From assembly GCA_963765745.1 (NCBI GenBank), contig CAVXXM010000001.1, positions 248,001-312,000 of the forward strand: DNA of 64,000 nucleotides. Reading direction: 5' to 3'. The DNA comes from JAHFPN01 sp963765745 (GTDB taxonomy: Bacteria; Pseudomonadota; Alphaproteobacteria; Rhizobiales; Xanthobacteraceae). Below the pieces are notes generated by a model. That model searched no databases, was not told the origin of the DNA, and saw only the letters and a program-made list of their open reading frames with translations. This document shows positions 1 to 8,779 of the stretch, piece by piece (the first letter of the stretch is position 1; every line of letters begins with the position of its first letter). The position numbers and the translations under genes are program-made.

Positions 1-795
<795 letters not shown>

Positions 796-987
796 TACGC
801 GACTTTCCTCCCGATGGGAGCCAGTTCCGCCGCGGGCGGCCCGACCCCTTTTTGTCGTATTGTTGGGCCGATCATGGGGCACTGCCCGCGCCCGAATCAA
901 GCCTGCGAAAGTCGATTAAATCGGCACGAAGCGGGCGATTGCCGGTGATATAGAATTCGGCGACCGCGCTCAGTCGAAGGGGAGCCC

Positions 988-1959
988 ATGGCCGCTAACA
1001 AGCCCGAAATCCTGTTGCCCGGACCGATGATGCCGTTCATCGAGGAACAGCTCGATACGGCGTTCCAGGTACACCGTCTGGCCAAGGCGGCCGACAAGGA
1101 CGCGCTGATCGCCGAGCTCGCACCGCGCGTGCGCGGCATCGCCTATAGCAGCCACATGCCGCTCAACGGTGCGTTCATGCAGCGGCTGCCCAAGCTCGAG
1201 ATCGTTTCGAGCTTCGGCGTCGGCTACGACAGCATCGACGCCAAATGGGCCGGCGGGCACGGGATCGTCGTCACCAACACGCCCGACGTGCTGACCGACG
1301 AGGTGGCCGACACCGCGGTCGCGCTGCTTTTGATGACCGCGCGCGAGCTGCCGCAGTCGGAGCGCTATCTGCGCGCGGGCAAGTGGCTGGAGAAAGCCTA
1401 TCCGCTCACCGCCACGCTGCGCGACCGCACGATCGGCATTGTCGGTATGGGACGGATCGGCAAGGCGATCGCCAGGCGCCTGGAAGCCTTCGGGCTGCCG
1501 ATCGTTTATCACTCGCGCAATCCGGCCGCGGGCGTCTCGTGGAAACACTATCCCGATCTCAAAACTATGGCGCGCGACGTCGACGTGCTCATCGTCATCA
1601 CGCCGGGCGGGCCGGCGACGAAGAACCTGATCAATGCCGAGGTGCTGAAGGCGCTCGGGTCGAACGGGATTCTCATCAACGTCGCGCGCGGCTCGGTGGT
1701 GGACGAGCCGGCATTGATCGAGGCGCTGCGCAACAGGACGATCTATTCGGCCGGTCTCGACGTATTCGCCGACGAGCCAAGGGTGCCCAAGGAGCTGATC
1801 GAGATGGAGCACATCGTGCTCCTGCCGCATGTGGCATCGGGCTCGCACTACACGCGGCGCGCCATGGGTCAGCTGGTGGTGGACAATCTGAAGTCATGGT
1901 TCGCCGGCAAAGGCCCCCTCACCCCGGTGGTGGAAACCCCGTGGCCGCCGAAGCGTTGA
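988..1959 (+). CDS. D-2-hydroxyacid dehydrogenase (hydroxypyruvate/glyoxylate reductase-like)
   Basis: This 323-residue NAD(P)-dependent dehydrogenase reduces 2-oxoacids, or oxidises D-2-hydroxyacids, in the cytoplasm. The Rossmann motif GMGRIG is at 153-158, and the catalytic triad of the family is visible as R234 (in NVARGSVVDE), E263 (in DEP) and H281 (in LLPHVASG). The ATG at 988 has an AAGGGGAG site a few bases upstream. It is divergent from the ABC ATPase across about 190 bp. Its place beside sugar-acid genes suggests a role on hydroxypyruvate, glyoxylate or a sugar-derived 2-ketoacid, but the substrate cannot be read from the sequence. Confidence 0.92.
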   Translation: MAANKPEILLPGPMMPFIEEQLDTAFQVHRLAKAADKDALIAELAPRVRGIAYSSHMPLNGAFMQRLPKLEIVSSFGVGYDSIDAKWAGGHGIVVTNTPDVLTDEVADTAVALLLMTARELPQSERYLRAGKWLEKAYPLTATLRDRTIGIVGMGRIGKAIARRLEAFGLPIVYHSRNPAAGVSWKHYPDLKTMARDVDVLIVITPGGPATKNLINAEVLKALGSNGILINVARGSVVDEPALIEALRNRTIYSAGLDVFADEPRVPKELIEMEHIVLLPHVASGSHYTRRAMGQLVVDNLKSWFAGKGPLTPVVETPWPPKR

Positions 1960-2009
1960 GCCGCCGCATGGGCGTGCTAACCTCGCGCGGCACGAAGCGT
2001 GAGGTGTGC

Positions 2010-2726
2010 ATGCGTCTCCTCGTTTCGGCTTTTCTGTCGATCCTGCTTGCGCAAGCAGCCGCGGCGCAGTCGCCTGCGACTGTGCCTGCGCCCGGCGCGG
2101 TCGATCCCGCGGAGCTGCGTGCGCTCGCGGCCAATTACGAGCTCGCCAACGCCGACGGCAACCGCAAGTGCAAGATCGCGCTCGACCAGAAGCCGGCCGG
2201 CAATGCCTTCACACTGGTCTACGACCGCCCGGAATGCATCAAACTGTTCGGCTTTCTCAGCGAGGTGACGGCGTGGACGCCCGGCCCGGCTGGCTCGATC
2301 AAGTTCGTGCGCGCGAACGGCCGCCTGGTCGCCGAATTCACCGAGGGCGTCGGCGGCGTCTATGAAGCGATCCGCGAGGGCGATGCGGTCTATTTCCTCG
2401 CCAATCTGCAGTTCGTCGACCCCAAGGAATTCGCGCAGCCGGCGGATCTGGTCGGCAACTGGAATATCGCGCGCCCGAACGGGACCACCCTCTGCCAGCT
2501 CGTGTTCACCGATCAGCCGTCGCAGGATGAGGGCTTCCAGCTCAGCGTACAGCCCGGCTGCGATGCCACGCTGCTGCGCTTCGATCCGGCTTCCTGGCGC
2601 CTCGAGCGCGGCGACGTCGTGCTGCAATCGAAACAGGGCGAGCGGCTGCGCTTCGGCAAGCAGGAAGGCGGCGGCTGGGCCAAGGTGCCGGAGCTGCCGC
2701 GGCCGCTGGTGATGACGAGGCCCTAG
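2010..2726 (+). CDS. Exported AprI/Inh-family metalloprotease inhibitor-like protein, two domains
   Basis: This 238-residue protein has a cleavable signal peptide (residues 1-19, ending in AAAAQ). Two tandem lipocalin-like repeats follow, about 35-135 and 145-235, each with a pair of cysteines and an internal tryptophan, as in the AprI/Inh (I38) inhibitor family. Members block secreted serralysin-type metalloproteases; some homologues are simply outer-membrane or periplasmic proteins of unknown role. Two copies of the domain in one chain is longer than classical single-domain inhibitors of about 105 residues. The ATG at 2010 was chosen because it begins the signal peptide and has a GAGG site; the frame is open further upstream only as a shadow of the preceding gene. 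No serralysin gene is seen in the window. Confidence 0.75.
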   Translation: MRLLVSAFLSILLAQAAAAQSPATVPAPGAVDPAELRALAANYELANADGNRKCKIALDQKPAGNAFTLVYDRPECIKLFGFLSEVTAWTPGPAGSIKFVRANGRLVAEFTEGVGGVYEAIREGDAVYFLANLQFVDPKEFAQPADLVGNWNIARPNGTTLCQLVFTDQPSQDEGFQLSVQPGCDATLLRFDPASWRLERGDVVLQSKQGERLRFGKQEGGGWAKVPELPRPLVMTRP

Positions 2727-2732
2727 GTGCTC

Positions 2733-2892
2733 GTCATTCCGGGGCGCGCGCACCCGGATCGGCGCGTGCGCCGTCCGGGCACAGGCTCCGCGCGCGAGCC
2801 CGGAATCCATTGCCACTAACTTCGAGAGATTCTCTAGGCCTGCGGATATGGATTCCGGCCCTCGCGGCCTTCGGCCGCTCGACCGGAATGAC
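2733..2892. repeat. Intergenic palindromic repeat, copy A
   Basis: The outer arms are GTCATTCCGG at the left and CCGGAATGAC at the right; inner arms GGAATCCAT (2802-2810) and ATGGATTCC (2848-2856) form a second stem. The left half carries a GC-rich module (about 2750-2800) that recurs almost unchanged in the copy at 14835-15006. It lies between converging genes, and its right end touches the radC stop codon directly, so it may also act as a two-way terminator. Confidence 0.85.
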
Positions 2893-3600
2893 TCAGGGAA
2901 TCAACCGCAGCCCCTTGAAGCTCGCGTGCCCTTCCCGACCCACGATGATGTGGTCGTGAACCTCGATGCCGAGCGGCTTGGCTACGTCCACGATCTGCTT
3001 GGTCATCAGGATGTCGGCGCGCGATGGCGTGGGATCGCCCGACGGATGATTGTGCACGAGGATCACCGCGGTCGCCGATAGCTCGAGCGCACGCTTGACC
3101 ACCTCGCGCGGATAGACCGGGGTGTGGTCCACGGTGCCCTTCTGCTGCAGCTCGTCGGCGATCAGCTGATTGCGCTTGTCGAGGAAGAGGACGCGGAACT
3201 GCTCCTTCTCGGCAAAGGCCATGGAGGCGCGGCAATAGTCGATGACCGCGCTCCAGGAGGAGAGCACCTTGCGGTCGCGCACGCGCTCGCGCGCGAGGCG
3301 CTGCGCCGCGGCCTCGATCACCTTGAAATCGGTCGCGCTCATCTCGCTCATGCCCTCGACCTCGGCGAGTCGCATCGGCGTGGCGGCGACGACCTCGGCG
3401 AAGGAGCCGAAGTGCTCAAGCAGCGCCTTGGCGAGCGGCTTCACGTCGCGCCGGGGCTGTGTGCGAAAGAGCAAGAGCTCCAAGAGTTCGTAGTCGGCTA
3501 GCGCGTCGGCGCCGGCGTCGCGGAAGCGCGTGCGCAGACGCTCGCGGTGACCGAGATAATGCGGCGCGTCCTTGAAGCCGGCGCTCCGCTTGGGCGGCAT
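2893..3600 (-). CDS. radC: RadC-family JAB/MPN protein
   Basis: The 235-residue protein has an N-terminal helix-hairpin-helix-like region (about 15-110) and a C-terminal RadC/JAMM domain. The JAMM metal motif is complete: H183-N-H185-P-S-G, followed by D196. The family was once linked to DNA repair, but its biochemical activity is still not settled. The start ATG at 3600 lies only 3 bases after the map stop codon, so the two genes are probably cotranscribed, the usual arrangement in rhizobia. Length and motifs are normal. Confidence 0.95.
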   Translation of the reverse strand: MPPKRSAGFKDAPHYLGHRERLRTRFRDAGADALADYELLELLLFRTQPRRDVKPLAKALLEHFGSFAEVVAATPMRLAEVEGMSEMSATDFKVIEAAAQRLARERVRDRKVLSSWSAVIDYCRASMAFAEKEQFRVLFLDKRNQLIADELQQKGTVDHTPVYPREVVKRALELSATAVILVHNHPSGDPTPSRADILMTKQIVDVAKPLGIEVHDHIIVGREGHASFKGLRLIP

Positions 3601-3603
3601 GGC

Positions 3604-4434
3604 TCAGACGGCCGTGCGATAGGGCGGCTTGTGCAGGCCCTTGGGCGAGAGCGTGAAAATCTCGTAGCCGGTCTCGGTCACCGCCACCGTGTGCTCGAAC
3701 TGGGCCGAGAGCGAGCGGTCGCGCGTCACCGCGGTCCAGCCGTCGGACAGCACCTTCACGTGCGGCCGGCCGAGATTGATCATGGGCTCGACGGTGAAAA
3801 ACATGCCGGGCCGCAGCACCGGCCCCTCGCCTTTGCGCCCGACGTGCACGACGTTGGGCTCGTCGTGGAACAGGCGGCCGACGCCGTGGCCGCAGAAATC
3901 GCGCACCACGCTCATGTGATTGGGCTCGACCACGGCCTGGATCGCGGCGCCGATATCGCCGACGGCGCCGCCCGGCCGGATCGTGGCGATGCCCGCCATC
4001 ATCGCGTCGTAGGTCACCTCGACCAGCCGCTCGGCGCGGCGCGGGACCTCGCCGACGCCGTACATGCGGCTCGAATCGCCGTGCCAACCGTCGAGCACCA
4101 GCGTCACGTCGATATTGACGATGTCGCCGTCGCGCAGCGGCTTGTCGTTGGGGATGCCGTGGCAGACCACGTGATTGATCGAGGTGCAGATCGACTTCTC
4201 GTAGCCGCGATACATGAGGGTCGCCGGCAGCGCGCCGTGGTCGCGGGCGAACTCGAACACGAACCGGTCGAGCGACTCGGTGGTGACGCCGGGCGCTACG
4301 CGCTCGTCGAGCAGGTCGAGCACCTCGGCCACCAGGCGGCCGGCCTTGCGCATGCCGGCAAAGCCTTCGGGCCCGTGCAGCTTGATCTGCCCGGTCTTGC
4401 GCAGCGGTGCGGTGGCGGCTTCGACGTAGGTCAT
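3604..4434 (-). CDS. map: Methionine aminopeptidase, type I
   Basis: This enzyme removes the initiator methionine from nascent proteins at the ribosome. All five metal ligands expected from the E. coli enzyme are present: D109, D120, H183, E216 and E247, with the catalytic H92. The start at 4434 was preferred because a CGAGG site sits about 8 bases upstream and the protein then begins as rhizobial homologues usually do; an in-frame ATG 30 bases further upstream (4464) has a weaker site. The gene is 276 residues, normal for the type I family. It runs directly into radC. Confidence 0.96.
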   Translation of the reverse strand: MTYVEAATAPLRKTGQIKLHGPEGFAGMRKAGRLVAEVLDLLDERVAPGVTTESLDRFVFEFARDHGALPATLMYRGYEKSICTSINHVVCHGIPNDKPLRDGDIVNIDVTLVLDGWHGDSSRMYGVGEVPRRAERLVEVTYDAMMAGIATIRPGGAVGDIGAAIQAVVEPNHMSVVRDFCGHGVGRLFHDEPNVVHVGRKGEGPVLRPGMFFTVEPMINLGRPHVKVLSDGWTAVTRDRSLSAQFEHTVAVTETGYEIFTLSPKGLHKPPYRTAV

Positions 4435-4485
4435 GGGGCCTCGCGGAACCTCAATGTAGGCCATCGCTTCGCAGGTGCAAGAAAG

Positions 4486-5199
4486 TCATCCCAGCACCGG
4501 AACGGGGCTCTCTACCTCGATCCCATCGACTGAAATACGACAGCGCAGCGCCATGGCCTCGACCCCCGCGGCCCGGGCGCTGTCGAAAGCCTTGCCATAG
4601 GCGGGGTCGATGTCGCGGGCGAGCGCGACGCTTTCGGCCGAGCCGATCTGCACAAGAAACAGCAGCACCGAGCGGGCGCCGCCTTTGGCCTCGCGGGCGA
4701 GTTCGTCGAGGTGCTTGGCGCCCCGCTCGGTGACGGCATCGGGGAACTCGGCGCGGCCAGGCTTGCGCATCATGTGGACGTTCTTGACCTCGAGGAAGCA
4801 GGACGGCTGCCCGTCCCGTTCCAGCAGGAAATCGACCCGGCTGGCTTTGCCGTAGCGCACCTCGCGCCGGATGCGCGGGTAGCCGTCGAGACCGGCGATT
4901 TTTCCGCTTTCGAGCGCCTCGCCCACGAGCTTGTTCGGGTGCGCGGTATTGACGCCGACCAGCTCCGGGCCGGAGCCGAAATCGACTTCGACCAGCTCCC
5001 AGCTATAGGGAAGCTTGCGGGTGAGGCTGTCCGACTTCGAAAGCCAAACCCGCGAGCCGGGCTCCATGAGCCCGAGCATCGAGCCCGGATTGGCGACGTG
5101 CGCGGTGATCGCGCTGCCGTCGGGCATCACCACGTCGGCGAGAAAGCGCTTGTAGCGCTTGATCAGCTTGGCGGGGATCAGGGGCGTGGGGAAGCGCAT
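4486..5199 (-). CDS. sfsA: Sugar fermentation stimulation protein SfsA
   Basis: This 237-residue protein is full length for the SfsA family, which has a DNA-binding-like N-terminal part and a nuclease-like C-terminal fold. In E. coli it was found as a stimulator of maltose metabolism; its molecular job is not settled. The sequence shows the conserved NPGSM and VGVNTAHPN stretches and the acidic VDFLLE and EVKNVH segments resembling a PD-(D/E)XK nuclease core. The ATG at 5199 follows a good GGGAGGAAA site. It sits 51 bp upstream of map on the same strand, so the three genes sfsA-map-radC may form one transcript. Confidence 0.94.
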   Translation of the reverse strand: MRFPTPLIPAKLIKRYKRFLADVVMPDGSAITAHVANPGSMLGLMEPGSRVWLSKSDSLTRKLPYSWELVEVDFGSGPELVGVNTAHPNKLVGEALESGKIAGLDGYPRIRREVRYGKASRVDFLLERDGQPSCFLEVKNVHMMRKPGRAEFPDAVTERGAKHLDELAREAKGGARSVLLFLVQIGSAESVALARDIDPAYGKAFDSARAAGVEAMALRCRISVDGIEVESPVPVLG

Positions 5200-5212
5200 C
5201 AAATTTCCTCCC

Positions 5213-5336
5213 TGTCATCCCGGCCGAGCCGCAGAGCGGCGAGAGCCGGGATCCAGGATCACCATGCCCGCTTACATCACCACGCCTAATGTTCCTGGAT
5301 CCCGGATAGCCCGCTTCGCGGACTTCCGGGATGACA
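5213..5336. repeat. Intergenic palindromic repeat, copy B
   Basis: This is a divergent member of the family, with TGTCATCCCGG at the left arm and CCGGGATGACA at the right, and inner arms GGATCCAGG / CCTGGATCC. It replaces the A-T rich GGAATCC core of the other copies by GGGATCC. It lies between two minus-strand genes, just upstream of the sfsA ribosome-binding site and 7 bp past the end of the epimerase gene. Confidence 0.8.
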
Positions 5337-5342
5337 GTGTGG

Positions 5343-6318
5343 TTAGGCGATCTTGCCGCCCAGCTCGTCCTCGATGTGGATGCGGATGATTTCCTCAAAG
5401 GTTCGCTCCGGCTGGAAAGCCGAGCGCGAGCCCGCGCCGCGCGTCGAAGCGGCTCGGCCAGCCCTCGACGATCTTGGCGACCAGAGGATCGGTCGCGCGG
5501 CGGATGCGGGCGACCACCTTGTCGCCGGCAACGCGGCGCAGCGCCTCGATCTGCTCGGCCACGGTGCAGCAGACGCCGGGCATGGTGATGCCGACGCGCG
5601 GGCCGATTTTCTCGCGCGACAGCTCGGCGCCGTGCAGCAGAAAGCCGATCGCGGCCCGCGGGCTGGCGTGGGTGTGCAGCACCGTATCGGGCACCGGCAG
5701 CACCGCCTCATGTCCGGCGAGCGGCTCGCGGATGATGTTGGAGAAGAAGCCCGAGGCCGCCTTGTTGGGCTTGCCCGGCCGCACCACGATGCTCGGGAGC
5801 CGGATGCCGACGCCTTCGAGGAATCCGCGGCGGGTATAGTCGGCAAGCAGCAGTTCGCCGATCGCCTTTTGCGTCCCATAGGACGTGAGCGGTGTCAGGT
5901 GGAACTCGTCGGGGATAGCGTTCGGGAACGGTGCACCGAAGACGGCAATCGAACTCGTGAATACGACCTTCGGCTTATGCCCGCGCGCGCGGATCGCCTC
6001 CAGCAAGAAGCGCATGCCGTCGAGATTGATGCGGTAGCCCTTTTCGAAATCGGTCTCGGCTTCGCCCGAGACGATGGCCGCAAGATGAAAGATCAGCTCG
6101 GGCGCGTCGGCGACGAGCGCCGCCGCCTCGCCCGGCAACGTGATATCGCCGGCTCGCGTCGTAACCTTGAAGCTCGCGCCCTTGGGCGCTTCGGGTTCGA
6201 TCACGTCTTGCAGCGTCAGGCGCTCGATCGGCTTGCCGCCGATGTGCGGGTCGCGCGCGAGCCGTTGCACGAGCTTGCGCCCGATCATGCCGGCGGCGCC
6301 GATGACGAGGACGTGCAT
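5343..6318 (-). CDS. NAD-dependent epimerase/dehydratase-family D-erythronate dehydrogenase-like protein (frameshifted near 3' end)
   Basis: This extended short-chain dehydrogenase resembles DenD, which oxidises D-erythronate to the 2-keto acid. The NAD motif GAAGMIG is at 7-13, the HLAAIVSGEAE stretch at about 78-88, and the catalytic Tyr147-x-x-x-Lys151. The frame breaks near 5414: an extra G in the plus-strand GCTGGAAA gives a short tail, whereas the neighbouring frame supplies the expected ending (FQPERTFEEIIRIHIEDEL) down to a stop at 5343. The corrected protein has about 324 residues. It is annotated across the shift because the shift is probably a sequence error. It starts 8 bp after the short-chain dehydrogenase stop, so the two are likely one operon. 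Confidence 0.85.
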
Positions 6319-6326
6319 GCCCGTGC

Positions 6327-7073
6327 TCAAAGCGAGAACCCGCCGTCCACCATGTGGATCGCGCCGGTCGTGTAGGCGGCATCGTCGGACGCGAGATAAA
6401 CGGCCATGGCCGCGATCTCCTGCGCGGTACCGAGCCGGCCGATGGGTTGGCGATCGACGAAGGCTTGGCGCACGGCGGCCTCGGTCTGGCCAGTGTTCTT
6501 GGCCAGCGTCTTGATGCGCTCGTCGAGCGACGGCGACTGGATGGTGCCAGGGCAGATGGCGTTGGCGCGGACGCCTTTCTTGATGAAGTCGGCGGCCACC
6601 GCCTTGGTCAGCCCGATCACCGCGGCCTTGGTGGTGCCGTAGACATAGCGGTTCGGCAGGCCGTTCACCGAGGAGGCGATCGAGGAAATATTGATGATCG
6701 ATCCACCGCCTTTGGCGAGCATGCCCGGCAGGAACGCGCGGATCGTGCGGTGCATGGATTTCACGTTGAGATCCATGGAGAAGTCCCAGTCGGCCTCGGA
6801 GCATTCGAGCACCGAGCCGTGGTGCACGTAGCCGGCGCAATTGGCGAGCACGTCGATATTGCCCACGCTCTTGGCGAGCGCATCGACTTCGGCCGTCTTC
6901 ATCGCGTCGAGCTTTTTGCAATCGGCGCCGGCGAGTCCTTCGAGCTTTTTCGGGTCGAGATCGGTGGCGACGACCTTGGCGCCCTCGGCCAGGAACGCCT
7001 CGGCGATGGCGCGGCCGATGCCTTGGCCGGCGGCGGTGACGACGCAGACTTTACCCTTCAAGCGATTGGCCAC
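6327..7073 (-). CDS. Short-chain dehydrogenase/reductase (2-keto-3-deoxy-L-fuconate dehydrogenase/BDH2-like)
   Basis: This classical SDR has 248 residues, with TAAGQGIG at 13-20, NCAG at 78-81, a catalytic serine near 131 and Tyr145-x-x-x-Lys149. The overall pattern (a DLDPKKL nucleotide-specificity loop and MHRTIRAFLPGM) is closest to the group that includes human BDH2 and bacterial 2-keto-3-deoxy-L-fuconate dehydrogenases. The start is a GTG at 7073 with GGAG 8 bases upstream; a TTG further upstream lacks a site. The DenD-like gene follows after 8 bp. NAD dependence is likely from the aspartate after the second strand (D38). The substrate is inferred only from family and neighbours. Confidence 0.88.
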   Translation of the reverse strand: MANRLKGKVCVVTAAGQGIGRAIAEAFLAEGAKVVATDLDPKKLEGLAGADCKKLDAMKTAEVDALAKSVGNIDVLANCAGYVHHGSVLECSEADWDFSMDLNVKSMHRTIRAFLPGMLAKGGGSIINISSIASSVNGLPNRYVYGTTKAAVIGLTKAVAADFIKKGVRANAICPGTIQSPSLDERIKTLAKNTGQTEAAVRQAFVDRQPIGRLGTAQEIAAMAVYLASDDAAYTTGAIHMVDGGFSL

Positions 7074-7091
7074 GCGATTTCTCCATTCCAA

Positions 7092-7802
7092 TCAAAGCGT
7101 TTTGCGGATTTCTTCCAAGCGGCGGTGCTGGCGGCCGTTGCCGTCGAAATTCTCAGGCGCGAGCCAGCGCTCGAACGCGGCGCGGCAGCGCGGCCATTCG
7201 CCGTCGAGCATCGAATACCACGCGGTGTCGCGGTTGCGGCCTTTGGCGATCATGTGCTGGCGCAAGATGCCCTCGAACGTGAAGCCGAAGCGCTCGGCCG
7301 CGCGGCGCGAAGCCGCGTTGAGCGCATTGCATTTCCATTCATAGCGCCGGTAGCCGAGCGTCTCGAACACGTAGCGGGCAAGAGAGTACTGCGCCTCGGT
7401 CGCGAGCGGCGTCTGCTGCAAGGCCGGCGAATAGACGATGTGGCCGACTTCGCAAACCCGCATGGCCGGGCGGATTTCCATGAGCGTTGCGACGCCGACG
7501 GCGCGGCCCGACGCATCGACGATCGCGTAATAATACGGGTCCTCCAGCGTCGCCCGGCCCGCCAGCCACTCGGAAAAGGCCGCTTCGTTCGCGAACGGGC
7601 CGTAGGAGGACATGTAGGTCCAGATGTGATCGTGGCCCTTGACCGCGCTCCAAAGCGCTTTGCCGTGACGCGCCGCGTCGAGCTTTTCCACGCGCCCGAA
7701 GCGGCCCTCCAGCACGACCGGCCCGGGCCGCGCCGCCGGCGTCGCGTCGACCGGCGGTCCGATCAGCGGTCCGGCTGCGGGCTTGGTCTGCGCCGCAGTC
7801 AC
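7092..7802 (-). CDS. GNAT-family N-acetyltransferase (RimJ/RimL type)
   Basis: The 236-residue protein has a proline/alanine-rich N-terminus and then an acetyltransferase fold similar to RimL-like enzymes that acetylate protein or amino-acid amines with acetyl-CoA. Typical features are the EVGHIVYSPALQQ strand, the acetyl-CoA loop region and NAASRRAAERFGF near the C-terminus. The GTG start at 7802 overlaps the stop codon of the preceding lyase gene by four bases (GTGA) and has GGAGAA upstream, which fixes the start and indicates translational coupling. The substrate cannot be predicted. Confidence 0.87.
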   Translation of the reverse strand: MTAAQTKPAAGPLIGPPVDATPAARPGPVVLEGRFGRVEKLDAARHGKALWSAVKGHDHIWTYMSSYGPFANEAAFSEWLAGRATLEDPYYYAIVDASGRAVGVATLMEIRPAMRVCEVGHIVYSPALQQTPLATEAQYSLARYVFETLGYRRYEWKCNALNAASRRAAERFGFTFEGILRQHMIAKGRNRDTAWYSMLDGEWPRCRAAFERWLAPENFDGNGRQHRRLEEIRKTL

Positions 7803-8641
7803 GACGTTCTCCGCTTGTAGTCGTCGCGGAAGAATTTGTTCAGCTCCGCATGCGGCGCCGCTTCGGCGAAGGCGTCGAAGCGGCCCTGCTCGGCGATGCC
7901 GCGCGCGACGCGGATGAAGCCGCCCCAGGCGGCGCGCGCCATGGCGCTGCCGACGCTGATGCGGCGCACGCCGAGCGCTTGCGAGGTCATCGACGGTCAG
8001 CTCGCTCGCATGGCCGACGAGCACGTTCACGGGCTTGGGCGCCACCGCCAGCACCACGGCTGCGATCTCGTCGCGGCTCTTGATACCCGGCGCATAAAGA
8101 CAATCGGCTCCGGCCGCCGCATAGGCGACGAGGCGTTCGATCGCTTCCTGCAAGTTCGGCCGGCCGACGAGGAAGCACTCGGCGCGGCCGGTGAGCATGA
8201 CGTCGGCGCCCGCCTTGTCGATCGCGGCGCGGGCGGCGCGGATGCGGGCGACCGCCAGATCGAGATCGTAGAGCGGGTTGGCGCGGTCGCCGGAATTATC
8301 CTCGATGGAAAGCCCGGCGACGCCGGTCTCGACGCAGAGCCGCACGTTTTCAGCGACTTTCGCCGGTTCGTGGGCATAGCCGGATTCGTAATCGGCGTTC
8401 ACCGGCAGGTCGCTGGCGTCCACGATCTCTTGATATGCGCGAGCATGTCGTCGCGCGTCACCGTCTCGTTGTCCGGCCGGCCGAGCGAGAACGCCGCGCC
8501 CGCGCTCGTGGTGGCGAGCGCCTTGAAGCCCAGGTGCTGCAGATAGCGCGCGGTTCCGATGTCCCATGGGTTCGGGATCACGAAACAGCCCTGCTCGTGC
8601 AGGCGGCGGAAGGCGCTGCGTTTTTCGGCGATGCTGGGCAT
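7799..8641 (-). CDS. Isocitrate lyase/PEP phosphonomutase-family enzyme (two frameshifts)
   Basis: This is a TIM-barrel lyase of the ICL/PEP-mutase superfamily, probably an oxaloacetate decarboxylase or 2-methylisocitrate-lyase-like enzyme. Three pieces in different frames join into one protein: the N-terminal part (IPNPWDIGTARYLQ and the TTSAGAAFSLG loop), the middle (VNADYESGYA, LSIEDNSGD, GRAECFLVGR) and the end (ALGVRRISVGSAMARAAWGGF). The joins need one missing base near 8431 and one extra base near 7980. All expected segments remain, including the metal-binding acidic motifs, so sequence error is more likely than a pseudogene. The ATG at 8641 is the likely start; one at 8671 would lie inside a repeat. 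The gene is coupled to the acetyltransferase by a 4-base overlap. Confidence 0.78.
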
Positions 8642-8664
8642 GGACGAAGCCGCAGACTCAATCG

Positions 8665-8768
8665 CCGTCATTCCGAGGCGCCGCGAAGTGGCGAGCCCGG
8701 AATCCATAACCACGGGCGGTGGCTATGGATTCCGGCCCGCGCGCAAACGCGCGCGACCGGAATGACGG
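8665..8768. repeat. Intergenic palindromic repeat, copy C
   Basis: This is the shortest copy, about 104 bp. Outer arms are CCGTCATTCCG and the imperfect complement CCGGAATGACGG; inner arms are GGAATCCATA and TATGGATTCC around a short GC-rich loop. It separates the ICL-family gene from the end of the dehydratase gene, both on the minus strand. Confidence 0.85.
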
Positions 8769-8779
8769 ACTGAATTGCA

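Noticed and set aside
1245..2009. Upstream extension of the AprI/Inh-like frame
   Set aside because: It overlaps the dehydrogenase gene in another frame and reads as an arginine-rich shadow. The signal peptide begins at 2010.
7799..8641. ICL-family gene as a pseudogene
   Set aside because: Two one-base shifts restore a complete protein, and many neighbouring genes show the same kind of shift, so error is more likely.
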